Assembly (NCBI GenBank): GCA_032716605.1
Contig: CM064512.1
Coordinates: 25,863,701 to 25,927,700, forward strand
Reading direction: 5' to 3'
Length of the DNA stretch: 64,000 bases
Source of the DNA: Paralithodes platypus
Lineage: Eukaryota > Arthropoda > Malacostraca > Decapoda > Lithodidae
The notes beneath the pieces are model-generated. The model was not told where the DNA came from, did not search any database, and saw only the letters and a list, made by a program, of their open reading frames with translations. A program made the translations under genes and the position numbers. This document shows, in pieces, positions 1-11,024 of this stretch (the first letter of the stretch is position 1; every line of letters starts with the position of its first letter).

Positions 1-551
1 CCATCCCGCTTTAATTATCTGAAAGCATTAATATAAAGACAATGTCCAGAATGTGATGTTCGTGTTAGTATTTACTCTGCAAAACCATAATTGTCGATGT
101 TTCAGAGGTGATAATAGTCTTGTCCTGGGTTGGACAGCACGTTCAGCAGTTGTGTCCCTCGTACAGACAATACACTAGTTTTATCTTCTTGAAATATGAA
201 AATAACTAAACGTCATGAAAACAGAACACTTAAATTTGTTTATGCTTGATTATAAATTTCGAATATATTATGGATTAAACGTAAGTTGAATGAAGCATGT
301 TCGGTAAAATACATAATTATATCTGCTATCTGTTTACTCCTTATTTTGAGAAATATAATTGATGGGATGGGTGGTGGGTCATCAGTTACATGCCAAAACA
401 AATAATAGTATTTATACAGTATGTATCATATTAAAGTTTTGACAAAGTTTCAAATAAGTTTGTGAAATACCTTGCTAACAAAGAAACAAGCATGTACACA
501 GACACACACATGTCATACATTTCCTATACAACTAGTTTCTATCAGAGACCT
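1..551. other. AT-rich intergenic sequence, no feature recognised
   Basis: No reading frame with recognisable motifs and no tandem repeat. A short CA-rich patch lies near 500-510. It ends where the TTAA of the first MITE begins. Confidence 0.6.
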
Positions 552-1041
552 TTAACCCTTATTTAGCGGCGAGCAACATAAGTCGAGTTAAATAAAGCTG
601 GACTATGTGGCGGCGCTCGACATAACTCGAGTGGCAATTTCAGCACGTAATGTGGCTGAGAGAGAGAGACAAAGTGGTGGCAGGAGACTAGCGAGCGTAT
701 GACTGCTCCAGACCACCGCGGCGAACCTACTGACACAAATCTCAGCTCCCTCCTCCCTCTCTCACTCGCTACATACTCAATTATGTACTGAAAGTACCGA
801 ATTACCTGCTTTTTGCACTCGCGTTGCACGGTTATTGCAAGAAAACTATCCATCATACAAGGATCGTTATGGTGTCATTCGAAAGCTCTGTTTATGCCCT
901 TTCAGGGATAGGTACTTGTTTTACGTTCTGGGTCTTATTTAGGCATGAAAATGATCACGTAAACAGCCCTATTTTGGCTAAAAACACCCCGCTGTGCGGT
1001 ACACATAAATAAACCGCATAGGCCGCTCGTAAGGTGTTTAA
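552..1041 (+). mobile_element. 490-bp TTAA MITE, family T, copy 1
   Basis: The segment starts TTAACCCTTATTTAGCGGC and ends GCCGCTCGTAAGGTGTTTAA, so both ends carry TTAA followed by a short imperfect inverted repeat containing GAGCGGC or TAGCGGC. An almost identical copy lies at 4592-5079 and a diverged inverted copy at 33746-34230. TTAA target duplication plus a C-rich terminus is the signature of non-autonomous piggyBac-type elements. Short open frames inside it recur only because the repeat recurs; they show no protein motif and are not called genes. Confidence 0.85.
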
Positions 1042-1934
1042 AGTAAGGGGACCGTCCGGTATTTACTCCTAGGGTGTCGGTGAACTTCTTCTGATTTAAA
1101 TGAGATTTGGCATACGTTTAGAGGACTATGAGAGCTAATGTTTGGTACCATCAGGTTGAAAATTGGTTTTATAGTTTTTTTAAATATGTCAAAAATTAGG
1201 GTCAAAATTATACACAATTACACACTACAACAATTGATTCAGTATTCAATAATCTAGTGTATCGTCTTTCTGTTTTTGTTCAATCAACTCACAAAAGGTG
1301 TTTCTACAATTTAGTCTGCAATTTTTTGTACATCTCATCTAGTTACATTTTTAGCCTAATATATTTTTAGGTTGTCATTTTTCAATTTGTTTGCAAATTG
1401 GAAGACGTGCTGTGCATGAATGGGGGTGGCTAAAAGAATTCCCACAGACCAGTTTATAGAGTTGTTTTATGGGTTTTCCAATGGTATATGAATCATTACT
1501 GTATGACCAGTTGATTTTCGATTATAAGTATTTCCGAGTTGGAAATTTTTGAAATTTTCGTTTTGAGAAAAAGCCTCGCAAAGTTCAAAAACTGTTTTTC
1601 AGTAGGATAATTCTAATCCTATTACAGGAAATTAATTGTTAATGATTTCTATTTACATTTTAGTCATTTATACATACAGTATATATCAGTCCTATTACAT
1701 AAAATTAATTTTTAATGATTCCTATATACATTTCTGTCATTTATACATATACAGTATATTAGGTCCATACTCAGCCCGCGAAAGTTTTATATAAAGCTCG
1801 AAATAATGCACTTAGAAGCTATTTTCGGCATTCAACTTTAACAGACAGGTTGAGGGAATATATGGCCAGCCTTCTATGTACCTAACGTAATTTTTTTAAA
1901 TTTCCGAATTTTTTGGGAATTTTACTGGACGGAC
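1042..1934. other. AT-rich sequence without a gene
   Basis: No coding signal was seen. It contains a two-unit direct duplication, listed separately, and an AT-rich stretch with TTTTT runs near 1890-1920 leading into dispersed repeat R. Confidence 0.55.
1615..1760. repeat. Two tandem 73-bp units
   Basis: Two adjacent segments share the order CCTATTACA, AATTAAT, TTAATGATT, TCATTTATACATA, ACAGTATAT with a few substitutions, offset by about 73 bases. It is a simple local duplication. Confidence 0.7.
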
Positions 1935-2285
1935 CTGGGATGGTTCACTTTTTGGGCAATTTTTGCATGTATTCATTAGTTTTCTAGTTTCCTCCCTAGA
2001 CCTCCATCAAATTAAAAAAAAAAAATCCATTAGATCCCCTTTGTAGATTAATTTGTATATTTTTCGGTAGAAAAATGTCCAACATTACAGGCTCACTATC
2101 GTTCGCCAGGGAAAAAATCGACACCTAAATAGCACGAAAGGTCTAAATATTGACGAAGAAATGGGGCGAACGGTCTTAAAATCGACTAACTAACGGGGCA
2201 AAATCTTAACATCTGAAAACTAATAGGGCTAAGCATGAGGGAGAAAATGGTCCAGAAATCGGCCCATTTAACCTGACAAGCGCGA
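1935..2285 (+). repeat. Dispersed repeat R, copy 1
   Basis: It shares ordered landmarks with five other places in the window: CCTCCCTAGACC followed by CATCAA, then TCGGTAGAAAA, then GCTCACTATCGTTCGCCAGG, then blocks of the form GGTCTTAAAATCG..AAATGGGGC, and an end near AGGGAGAA..GGTCCAG. Other copies are at 2925-5220 (split by insertions), 5223-5510, 6365-6690, 40320-40590 and 49365-49670. No terminal inverted repeat or coding capacity was recognised, so its class is unknown. Confidence 0.75.
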
Positions 2286-2924
2286 AATAGACCTAGGGTA
2301 GTTATTTGTGCATTTCTAGCCTTGGATTCTGACAGAATTCATTATATTTACAATATAGAGCATTATTTGTTTTCGGTATGCTTTTATTTTACATATATGA
2401 TGTATATATGAACCTTCAAGAATGCTAAAATAAGTTGGAAAAGCATTTGGGTGGTGAAAAACGAAGTTATTGGCCACCCGGTCATAATCTCAGGCGAAAG
2501 AGAGCCACAGGCAGCCCTCCCCTCTCGCTGTCTGGGAGTCAACTGAGACGAGCGGGGCGGTGTGTGCCAGTGTCTGGGTGTTGCATAACGATCTTTTATG
2601 CAACCCACTTGTGCTACATTATCGCGGGAGAGAAAAATAACCGATAAATGATGATAATAAGAGGAAAAATAGTTGATAATTGAGGAGGGGGGGGAGGGGG
2701 GAATAAGGTGGGGAAGGAGGGGAGGGGGAGTGGTGAGAATCACATGGATGAGTACTGGAGGGGAATTATCTCACCTAGAGACAAATTCCTTTGTTTTGAT
2801 AGGCCCTTTTTTTTTTGGGAAGGCTTTTTTTATGGTCTTGCTTCCGTGAGGCCTATCGCGTTCCCTATAGGAAGCCTTCCGTGAGGCCTATCGCGCTTGC
2901 CGGGTTAAGGTGGTAGTGATATGC
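2286..2924. other. G/A-rich spacer with a small duplication
   Basis: Contains a purine-rich strand at 2680-2735 and a 20-base duplication, CTTCCGTGAGGCCTATCGCG, ending at 2860 and repeated to 2895. Open frames across the purine tract have low-complexity translations and no motif. Confidence 0.5.
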
Positions 2925-3056
2925 AGTTCAAGATAAATTACACCCCCTTTCAAGATAAATGTGTACATTTTTCGGTGGAAAAATGTCCCGGCCGGAGGCC
3001 GGTTGCTCTTAAATTTCAGGCTCGCTATCGCTCGCCATGAACAAATCAAAACCTTG

Positions 3057-4574
3057 ATTTTTTTTTTTTTTTTTTCTATGTGATTGAGGGAGGCAAAAGG
3101 CATAACTGCCTATAGCGAGTGCCTCCCCCATAGTTGAAAGAGTGACGGCCAAAATCAAGGGACGTTCGAGCCAAAATGCCTGGACAAACAGAGTTTGAAG
3201 CAATTTAAGTCATAGGAAGCGGGAAAGACTGATTCTGGGAGAGAGTTCCAGAGCTCAGCTGTTGAGTAGAAGAAAGTTTGAGAGTAACGTTTCACTCTTG
3301 GGTTGGAGAGTTGCACAGAGTAGGGGTGGGATTGAGTTGCAAGACGGGTACCAAGTGCCCTACGAAAAGGAGGTGGTATGCACTGGGATAGCTCTGAGGA
3401 ACACTGATTATTATAGTAGCGATAGAATAGCGAGAGAGATGCAACATTGCGGCGGAGAGAGAGAGATTGCAGAGAGATGGTGAGTGGACGGGAGTTAATG
3501 ATACGAAAGGCCTTCCTTTCAACCTTGTCTAGGAGAGTGGTGTGAGAGGAACCTCCCCACACATGTGAACAATACTCAATACAAGGGCGCACTATGCCCC
3601 TGTACAGAGCAAGAAGCTGTGCAGGGGAAAAGAACCCCCTAAGGCGGTTAAGCACACCCAGCTTCTGGGAGGCTGCCTTAGCAAGACTGGTAATATGGAC
3701 CTTCCAAATGAGAGCAGAAGAAAAAGAGACACCAAGAATATTGAGAGAAGATGAAGAGTTGATTTTTGTATTGTTGAAGAATAAGGGATAGTCCGCTGGG
3801 AGATCCTGACGGGTAGATAGCTGGAGAAATTGGGTTTTGGAAGCATTAAAGTTAACAAGGTTTTCTCTGCCCCAATTGGAAATAGTATTTAGATCAGAAT
3901 TTAAGAGTTCTATGGCTTCATTACGTTTGTCGTTGAGGGATTGCTGGCTGGGGCGTTCTGAAAAAGTAATGGAGTAGTGTAAGGTTGAGTCGTCTGCGTA
4001 TGAATGGATGGGAATTAAGGTACAGTTAAGGAGATCATTTATAAAAATTAGAAAGAGAATAGGAGATAGAACAGAGCCCTGAGGAACACCGGAGTTTATA
4101 GGGTGAGGAAGTGAACAATGGCCGTCCACAACCGCGGCTATGGAACGGACGGAAAGGAAATTAGAGACAAAGGCACAGATGGAGGGATAGAAACCGAAGG
4201 AGGGTAGTTTAGAAATTAAAGATTTATGCCAGACTCTATCGAAGGCTTTCGATATGTCTAGTGCAATAGAAAAAGTCTCACTGAAATCCCGAAAGGAGGA
4301 TGACCAAGAGTTAGTAAGATATGAAAGAAGATCACCAGTAGAGCGACCCTTAAGGAAGCCATACTGGCGATCTGAGAGCAGATTATGAGAAGAGAAATGC
4401 TTAAGAAATTTGGAAGCAAGAATAGTTTCAAAAACTTTAGAAAGACAAGAAATGAAAGCAATTGGACGATAGTTGGAGGGTTGAGAGCGGTCACCCTTCT
4501 TTGGGACAGGTTGAAATGTGAGCAAACTTCCAGCATGAAGGGAAGACGTTAGAGGATAGACAGAGACGAAAGAG
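3057..4574 (-). mobile_element. 5'-truncated Jockey/CR1-type LINE (family A), copy 1
   Basis: On the minus strand the element runs from about 4574 to a poly(A) tail, seen as a T run at 3058-3075. Family A recurs at 41260-44330 (longest), 46725-47315, 58340-59560 and 60471-61206. All share a 3' UTR with GGGGGAGGCACTCGCT..AGGCAGTT..TGCCTTTTG.CTCCCTCA. The 5' end stops inside the reverse transcriptase region, the usual result of incomplete target-primed reverse transcription. It lies inside repeat R copy 2, so it is younger than that repeat. Confidence 0.85.
3155..4525 (-). CDS. LINE reverse transcriptase, C-terminal part (family A)
   Basis: An open frame of about 456 codons on the minus strand encodes the palm and thumb of a non-LTR retrotransposon reverse transcriptase, which would copy the element's own RNA at a nicked chromosomal target. 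In order: the fingers motif SNYRPIAFIS near residue 20, the LDISKAFDRVWH segment with the first catalytic aspartate near 95, SGVPQGSVLSPILF near 145, and the catalytic box YADDS near 180. The C-terminal tail contains LNRLRGFF, YCSHVWGG and AELWNSLP, a tail common in Jockey/CR1-like elements of arthropods. The frame begins at a non-ATG codon because the element is truncated, and a one-base difference from the copy at 42840 shifts the frame just upstream. All catalytic motifs are intact, but there is no endonuclease domain, so this copy is dead. Family assignment is from memory of motifs. Confidence 0.85.
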   Translation of the reverse strand: MLTFQPVPKKGDRSQPSNYRPIAFISCLSKVFETILASKFLKHFSSHNLLSDRQYGFLKGRSTGDLLSYLTNSWSSSFRDFSETFSIALDISKAFDRVWHKSLISKLPSFGFYPSICAFVSNFLSVRSIAAVVDGHCSLPHPINSGVPQGSVLSPILFLIFINDLLNCTLIPIHSYADDSTLHYSITFSERPSQQSLNDKRNEAIELLNSDLNTISNWGRENLVNFNASKTQFLQLSTRQDLPADYPLFFNNTKINSSSSLNILGVSFSSALIWKVHITSLAKAASQKLGVLNRLRGFFSPAQLLALYRGIVRPCIEYCSHVWGGSSHTTLLDKVERKAFRIINSRPLTISLQSLSLRRNVASLSLFYRYYNNQCSSELSQCIPPPFRRALGTRLATQSHPYSVQLSNPRVKRYSQTFFYSTAELWNSLPESVFPASYDLNCFKLCLSRHFGSNVP

Positions 4575-4591
4575 TGATGGCACGAAAGGTC

Positions 4592-5079
4592 TTAACCCTT
4601 AATTAGCGGCGAGCAACATAAGTCGAGTTAAATAAAGCTGGACTATGTGGCGGCGCTCGACATAACTCGAGTGGCAATTTCAGCACGTAATGTGGCTGAG
4701 AGAGAGAGACAAGTGGTGGCAGGAGACTAGCGAGCGTATGACTGCTCCAGACCACCGCGGCGAACCTACTGACACAAATCTCAGCTCCCTCCTCCCTCTC
4801 TCACTCGCTACATACTCAATTATGTACTGAAAGTACCGAATTACCTGCTTTTTGCACTCGCGTTGCACGGTTATTGCAAGAAAACTATCCATCATACAAG
4901 GATCGTTATGGTGTCATTCGAAAGCTCTGTTTATGCCCTTTCAGGGATAGGTACTTGTTTTACGTTCTGGGTCTTATTTAGGCATGAAAATGATCACGTA
5001 AACAGCCCTATTTTGGCTAAAAACACCCCGCTGTGCGGTACACATAAATAAACCGCATAGGCCGCTCGTAAGGTGTTAA
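4592..5079 (+). mobile_element. 488-bp TTAA MITE, family T, copy 2
   Basis: Nearly base-for-base the same as 552-1041, bounded by TTAA at 4592-4595 and 5076-5079. The flanks GCACGAAAGGTC and AATTGACAGAAATGGGG are adjacent in other copies of repeat R, so the empty site can be read directly: a single TTAA was duplicated on insertion. Confidence 0.88.
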
Positions 5080-5222
5080 AATTGACAGAAATGGGGCAAA
5101 ATTTCTTAAAACGTCCAAACTACTAGGGCGAACGTCTTAAAATCTCAAAAGCAATGGGGCTAACCATGAGGAAGAAAGGGGTCCAGAAGAAAATCCCTCA
5201 AGTGGAAATCTCCCCTTAAACA

Positions 5223-5510
5223 AACAACCCCGGTATCCCCCTTTAAGATATATTTGTAAATTTTCCGGGAAAAAAAAATGTTCCAGCCGAAGGCCGGTTC
5301 CTCCTAAATTTCAGTCTCGTTATCGCTCGCCAGGAAAGAAATGACACCGAAATGACAGGACAAGTCTTAATATTGTCAAAGAAAATGGGGCAAAAGGTCT
5401 TAAAATCGCCAAACTAATGGGCCGAACGTCCTAAGATTTGATAACTAAGGGAGCTAACCACTAGGGAGAAGGGTGTCCAGCAAAACAGACCATCTCCCTT
5501 TAAGGGAGTG
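5223..5510 (+). repeat. Dispersed repeat R, copy 3
   Basis: Contains CCGAAGGCCGGTTCCTCC, CTCGTTATCGCTCGCCAGG, GACAAGTCTTAATATTG and a terminal AGGGAGAAGGGTGTCCAG. It follows copy 2 head-to-tail with almost no gap. Confidence 0.7.
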
Positions 5511-5623
5511 CGGGATTGGCTACTGACTAATTACTCCTTCAAACTACTGTATTTCCAAGGAAGCGAAGCCATTAGTTTCCGTCACCCTTTCCCAGCTCAT
5601 GTACCGGGTTCATGTCTTAAGCC

Positions 5624-5826
5624 GGTGTCACACCAGCGATTTTTATGTCAATGTTTACAAGCAACTGTTCTCTGGCAGCTTCAAGATACAAGTTCCATAG
5701 GAATTAAAATACCTAACCTAATCTCCTTTCGATCCAGTTTCCGATGCCAATGCGAAAGAGCCTCACAATATTACTAGAACAAAACTGGCTCATGCAAAAT
5801 TGCCGGAAATGCGTTCGTGTGACACC
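5624..5826. mobile_element. 203-bp MITE with GGTGTCACAC inverted termini
   Basis: The left end reads GGTGTCACACCAGCGATTT and the right end, read backwards on the other strand, GGTGTCACACGAACGCATTT, giving imperfect inverted repeats of about 19 bases. No target duplication could be identified with confidence and there is no coding capacity. The superfamily is not assigned. Confidence 0.6.
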
Positions 5827-6364
5827 ACCTGTAGCCACTGTACAACGCAAACACAGGGGAATGTCTATTGCATTATCTGGTATAGTGTTGAACAGTATAA
5901 TGCGTCAACTGTAGAACATGATTATTTAGCAGGACTGTACACTGCCCTGTGGTGAGGGGTGGTGCTGGTGAAAGGGGAGAGATATATGGAAACACTTGTG
6001 GGACAGGGTTTGGCATTTAAATTACTTTCTCTTCCCTGGTTATCGAAAACAGTTCAGGCCATCAGACACACACGTTGACAGACATCCTTGGTACACTCGG
6101 GTGCCATAGTCGCTAACCCACTCACAAATATTCGTGAACTTCACCTATTTCTAATTATGGAAATATATATCTGGAAACTAATTTAATTAATACAATTATC
6201 TACACATCAACTACAAAACTATATACTTATACTATTTATTGAAAGGCAAGTTATATCCAAAATTCAACCCAATTACTTATAATTATATACATGAAAACAT
6301 AGGGGGTTCACGAATTTGTATGAGTGGGCTGGAGACTATGGTATCCGAGTGTACTCCACCTAGC
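5827..6364. other. AT-rich sequence without a gene
   Basis: Nothing recognisable. No long open frame, no tandem repeat. Confidence 0.5.
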
Positions 6365-6690
6365 GATTTAAGGGGGGTTGGTTCACTTTTCGGTAATTTT
6401 TTTCATATATTAATATGGTTCTACTTTCCTCCCTAGACCCCCATCAAACTTAAAACAACAACCCCAGGATCCCCCTTCACCATATAATTGTACTTTTTTC
6501 GGTAGAAAAAAAAACCCGACCAAAGACCGGTTCCTCCTAAATTACAGGCTCGCTATCGCTCGCCAGATAAAAAAACGACACATAAATGACTAAAAAAGAC
6601 TAAGAAATGGAGCGAAAGGTCTTAAAAACGGCAAACTATTGGGCTTAACGTCTTAACATATAAAATGGGTGCGTTCTGAGTATTAGGGAA
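6365..6690 (+). repeat. Dispersed repeat R, copy 4
   Basis: Begins with GGTTCACTTTTCGGTAATTTT (compare 1940-1965), then CCTCCCTAGACCCCCATCAA, TCGGTAGAAAA, AGACCGGTTCCTCC, CTCGCTATCGCTCGCCAG and a GGTCTTAAAA block. It passes directly into the 26-bp satellite. Confidence 0.72.
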
Positions 6691-7110
6691 AATTATACGT
6701 ATACTATAGAAGAATAAATTATACGTATACTATAGAAGAATAAATTATACGTATACTATAGAAGAATAAATTATACGTATACTATAGAAGAATAAATTAT
6801 ACGTATACTATAGAAGAATAAATTATACGTATACTATAGAAGAATAAATTATACGTATACTATAGAAGAATAAATTATACGTATACTATAGAAGAATAAA
6901 TTATACGTATACTATAGAAGAATAAATTATACGTATACTATAGAAGAATAAATTATACGTATACTATAGAAGAATAAATTATACGTATACTATAGAAGAA
7001 TAAATTATACGTATACTATAGAAGAATAAATTATACGTATACTATAGAAGAATTAATTATACGTATACTATAGAAGAATAAATTATACGTATACTATAGA
7101 AGAATAAATT
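6691..7110. repeat. 26-bp satellite, 16 units in exact register
   Basis: The unit starts AATTATACGTATACTATAG and ends AAGAATA (26 bases). From 6691 to 7106 there are 16 units with no indel, plus a partial AATT. Only one unit visibly differs (GAATTAATT near 7053). Each unit contains the self-complementary core TATACGTATA, so the array holds one small palindrome every 26 bases. Confidence 0.95.
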
Positions 7111-7661
7111 TAGGTTATTGGAAAGTTTATCAATTTCTTACTGCATACCCAACAATACGTATGAAAAACCTATCAATGGAATTCTGTGAAGATAAATATT
7201 TATCATGACGGTCTCAATACTCTGTGACTTTTGTATATAAGAAGTGTTTTGCATGACACGGTTGCATAATATAACTACAAGTTCGTAAAATAACTACCTG
7301 AAACCAATTACGGAATTGATGCAGGCAAAGGAGACCGTTGGGAATGAGAACACTTTGGGAACATGTCCTGAAGTTCCTTTTCTGCTGCCAATCCAATCCC
7401 ACGATCTTTGGTCAGCTGGGAGGGTTTAGAACGTATTGTAATGTATGTTATCTATGTATTGAAAGAAAATATTATGTCATTTGAGAATATACTTGAAATA
7501 TAACCATCTATTCAATAGCTGACAAAAACCCAATTTATCTCCAACACTAGGAGAGTTAGATTTTTAGCTAACTATATTTAGCTATAAGAAAAATAAGATA
7601 TCAATATACTAGCAGAGATGTTCGTGAGATCTGATCTCATGGCTATGATATAACATTCCTA
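7111..7661. other. Unique sequence, no gene recognised
   Basis: No motif-bearing open frame. Short frames here are not longer than expected by chance for the composition. Confidence 0.5.
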
Positions 7662-7673
7662 ATATATATATAC

Positions 7674-7719
<46 letters not shown>

Positions 7720-7735
7720 TATACCGTATATACAG

Positions 7736-7830
<95 letters not shown>

Positions 7831-7842
7831 TATATATATATC
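7662..7842. repeat. (TA)n microsatellite with TACTGTATA/TATACAGTA interruptions
   Basis: About 180 bases of alternating TA with several internal CATA or CTGTATA interruptions. Apparent isoleucine-tyrosine reading frames across it are artefacts. Confidence 0.95.
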
Positions 7843-8039
7843 ATTATTTGACAATAGTCATAAATAATACTCTTTAGCAAGCATCCTGAAGGAGATACGG
7901 CTAATATACAGAAATCCGAAAATATATGTAAAACAAAACATAAATTGCGTCGACTATATTCACAATTAAGGAAAGTAGAGAGACATAACGAAAATGCCAT
8001 ATGACTCTGTCTCCCTTACGACACATCGTGTTGCCAATT

Positions 8040-8098
8040 ACGAGCTTTGATAAACTCTCACCAGAAAAATATTGCTTCCCGAGCTTATCAAAGCTCGT
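8040..8098. repeat. Stem-loop with perfect 14-bp arms
   Basis: ACGAGCTTTGATAA at 8040-8053 is exactly complementary to TTATCAAAGCTCGT at 8085-8098, with a 31-base loop. No associated gene is visible. It could be a terminal remnant of a small inverted-repeat element or coincidence. Confidence 0.6.
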
Positions 8099-10140
8099 GA
8101 TTAAATAAGACACCTAGCTAATCCCTTGACTCGATTCCAGTAAACAGTATGATACCTCAGTTAAGATAGCTTTAAATGAGTTATTTAATGCGACTTTTAG
8201 TTGTGATACAATTTGTTATCAACCTTTAAATAATAACATGGCTTGTAACAGCATACTGTAGAAAATACAAACCAAATGAAGAACACATAATTTATCAATA
8301 ATTAACCAGGCAGATCTCAGCCCAGCAGCCAATTATATGACGATAACGCACAACTCTTCCAAGGAAAAAATGGGCGTGGTTTACAGATATTTCGGGAAGG
8401 AATGCAATATACTTTATCTCGTATTGTGAATCATGAAAAAGACAAAATAAAAATTAACACAGTGCATCCAAAGTGAGGATGAGGAAGGATAGGATTGGCG
8501 TAGGAGGGCAAGGGGTGACTTGGCAATTGTGAGTGAAATAGGACAAAAAAGGGGAGACTTAAAACACGGAAGTGAAGGGAGGGGAGAGGATAGGTAGGAA
8601 TAGATAGGGTTGTAAAGGTGAGGAGATAGGGAGAGAGGAGGGCATGGAATGTGTGTAATATGAGTTTATGAATACGGTTGGAAATGGTGAACAACTGGAA
8701 TAGGGGAGAGAGTGGCAGAAGGGAGGGGAGGAGAGGTTAAAGCGGGGAAGTGAGGGTGGTTGTGATTAATGGTATGAGGGGACACACCAAACTCCCTCCC
8801 CTCTCCTAGTTTATTACCAGCCCGCATTAATGGACTCACCTAACATGGCAACAGTATATAATGCACATCACGGAACACTGACACGCTAACACACTGACCT
8901 GTGGTTGGGTCACTCTGATTAGTACATTTACCATTTATAGCTTAGAGCACAATATATTAGGTTCTATGTGTATGTATTAGGTTTAACCCTTTGTGGGGCA
9001 GAGTGGTTTTGGCAATAGTGTAACGTCGTGCACTCATAGATCCCAATTGTGTCGTTCCCTCGCATGATCGATTTCGGTCACTTGTCCTTTAAATGTTAGG
9101 CTAGTGTATATTATGATAGTTTACATTAGGTTTCATATGCATGGGCTATGTTAAGTTATCTTACGATAGATAATAAGATTCAGTTTGGCTTGGGAGTGAT
9201 AGCTTAGACTAGGTTAACTACGTTTAGGTTAGTTTAGGCTGGATTAGGGTCGGTTTGTGTGGTCTACAATGGGTTAAGGTATATTATTTACCGGTATATT
9301 GCATTATACTAGGTTATTGGAGGAGTATAATTGACCGGGGATTGAGTCATCCTGGAACTCAAAGAAAATCCAGAGAACGAGATTATTCTCCATTTACAAT
9401 TTGCTGTGTGGCAAAGCAATTTTGATTTGATGCCAACTTAAATACTGAAGTTAATTGTGGCAACGATATAGTAATAATCCTGGTAAAATGCGTTCGGGGA
9501 TGAGGGGGAAGGTTAAAGTGGAATAACTATACATGATTGGCGTTGTAATTGTCATCATAAAGAATATAACAGAGAAGCCATAATATCAACATTTGTACTC
9601 GAAAATGCTAATGCCTGCGAGTGTTGGTTGCATATTAAATTACTTGCATGGTACTTAAGAAAGCATACATGGACGGATTTACATTAGTATATATGAACAC
9701 CTACAGTATGCCTTGATTGTAATCATCCTATATTTGTCTTTTAACCGTAGACCTACGACGGTTATTAAGGCCTTTTACACCATATTGGACACGTTTCGGC
9801 AATTCTGATTATACACATTGTTTAGTATAAAATTATGGTTATCTAAACTAAAAAATAACCAAATCACATATCAAATATAGAAACACTGATGTAAGATTTA
9901 TCGAAAACAAACTTGGTAAATGTGTCTTTGCTAAAAAAAAGTCAGGCAACAATACAGTGCAATATGAATTTCTCATAAATCGCTTCTACCGTTATTTGTA
10001 TACCGAAATAGAATCAGATCTTTTTATTAACCTAACAAGCACTAAGCTATGTAATTGAACACCATTGCCTCTTGCTAGAGGTTGACCATTTTGGCAACCC
10101 TTACCAATTTTGATGAAAACCACATCAGCGTGTAGGGAAT
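8099..10140. other. About 2 kb of unique AT-rich sequence, no gene recognised
   Basis: Read on both strands, the region shows no protein motif. The plus strand is purine-rich at 8430-8760, which creates a low-complexity open frame on the other strand. Around 8990-9310 it contains several TAGGTTA-like words without strict periodicity. Confidence 0.5.
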
Positions 10141-10840
10141 GCAAGCGCGCATCCGGCCATATATATAATATATGTGTACCAAAAAAAAAAATTGGGTGGG
10201 TGGGGTGGGGGTTGGGGGGTCGTCTGTAGTTAAAAAATGTGGTGCGAATGGCATTGCGTGGCGATTTACCCGCGCCTATATTCTGCCGTCTCGGGGTAGA
10301 ACCAAGGGGAGGGGAGGGTGGATTGATGTAAATATTGCATATATATCGTAGGTTTAGCACTTACAAGCCTTCTAGTGTACATGTACATATGTAGGTGACC
10401 CATCTGAATATTACATAGCAAGAGATAAGGCGCATATAAGAAATATAAGATATATAGAGGCAAAATTGTAGAGTGAGGCACGCTGAATGAATGACAATAT
10501 AGGGAAGGAAGGAGGGAGGAGGGAGGTAGAGGTGCCCGAGGGCAGGGAAGTCACAGGATTCTCACCCTTACAGCCCGATGTTATGGTCTGGGAGACGGGG
10601 TAGGAGGAGGAGGGAGGGAGGGAATGAGGGGGGTTGATATAGAGATTTTGCTATATATCGCTAGTTTAGATGACTTTCATGCTTTTATTTACTCATACAG
10701 ACATTGTAGTACACCCATGTGAAGAGTGGACACCAGTAACTATGGCAAAAACAGCATAAAAGAAAGAAATTATAAATATACGGTATATACGAGAATGGTA
10801 AGTCTGGGTAGAGACAGTGTTATGTTACACTCGAGCGATA
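10141..10840. repeat. G-rich low-complexity region with two related segments
   Basis: Two places, about 10300-10400 and 10620-10700, carry a G-rich run followed by TTGATGTA or TTGATATA, ATTGCATATATATCG or TTTGCTATATATCG, and TAGTTTA or GGTTTAG. They look like two diverged copies of one segment of about 300 bases. The G-runs at 10190-10225 and 10500-10640 could form stable G-rich structures. Confidence 0.4.
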
Positions 10841-11024
10841 GGGGGTTGGAAGCTTGGCATACGAATACTGTCGTATGTTATTTATTTCAAGTACTATGTA
10901 TTATACATGTATGTTTGAGAGTTATGTTGTGTATTTTGTATGCTATAAATAACAATAACCACAATGAAATACAAGAGTAATAGTGAAGGTTACAGAGAGA
11001 GATGGAGGGTGGGTCAATTTTCGA

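Larger units (their letters stand above)
2925..5220 (+). repeat. Dispersed repeat R, copy 2, split by two insertions
   Basis: The left part (to about 3056) has the R landmarks TCGGTGGAAAAATGTCC, GCCGGAGGCCGG and CTCGCTATCGCTCGCC. The right part (4575-4591 and 5080-5220) has GCACGAAAGGTCTTAA, AATTGACAGAAATGGGGC and AGGAAGAAAGGGGTCCAG. In uninterrupted copies these landmarks are contiguous. The intervening material is a minus-strand LINE (3057-4574) and MITE T copy 2 (4592-5079). Confidence 0.75.

Noticed and set aside
563..1012. Conserved protein frames repeated at 4680-5051
   Set aside because: Conservation is explained by MITE T duplication; frames run on both strands and contain no motif.
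6691..7110. CRISPR-like array of identical 26-bp repeats
   Set aside because: Units are directly adjacent with no spacers, and the context is a eukaryotic genome.
7609..8000. Long Ile-Tyr open frames
   Set aside because: They are translations of the (TA)n tract, which has no stop in two frames. The same holds for 47277-47676, 52615-52992 and 60368-60676.
8431..8694. Leu/Pro/Ser-rich frame on the minus strand
   Set aside because: It lies opposite a purine-rich tract and has no motif; the composition explains its openness.
10180..10640. G-quadruplex promoter region
   Set aside because: G-runs are real, but no gene, TATA box or initiator is associated with them.
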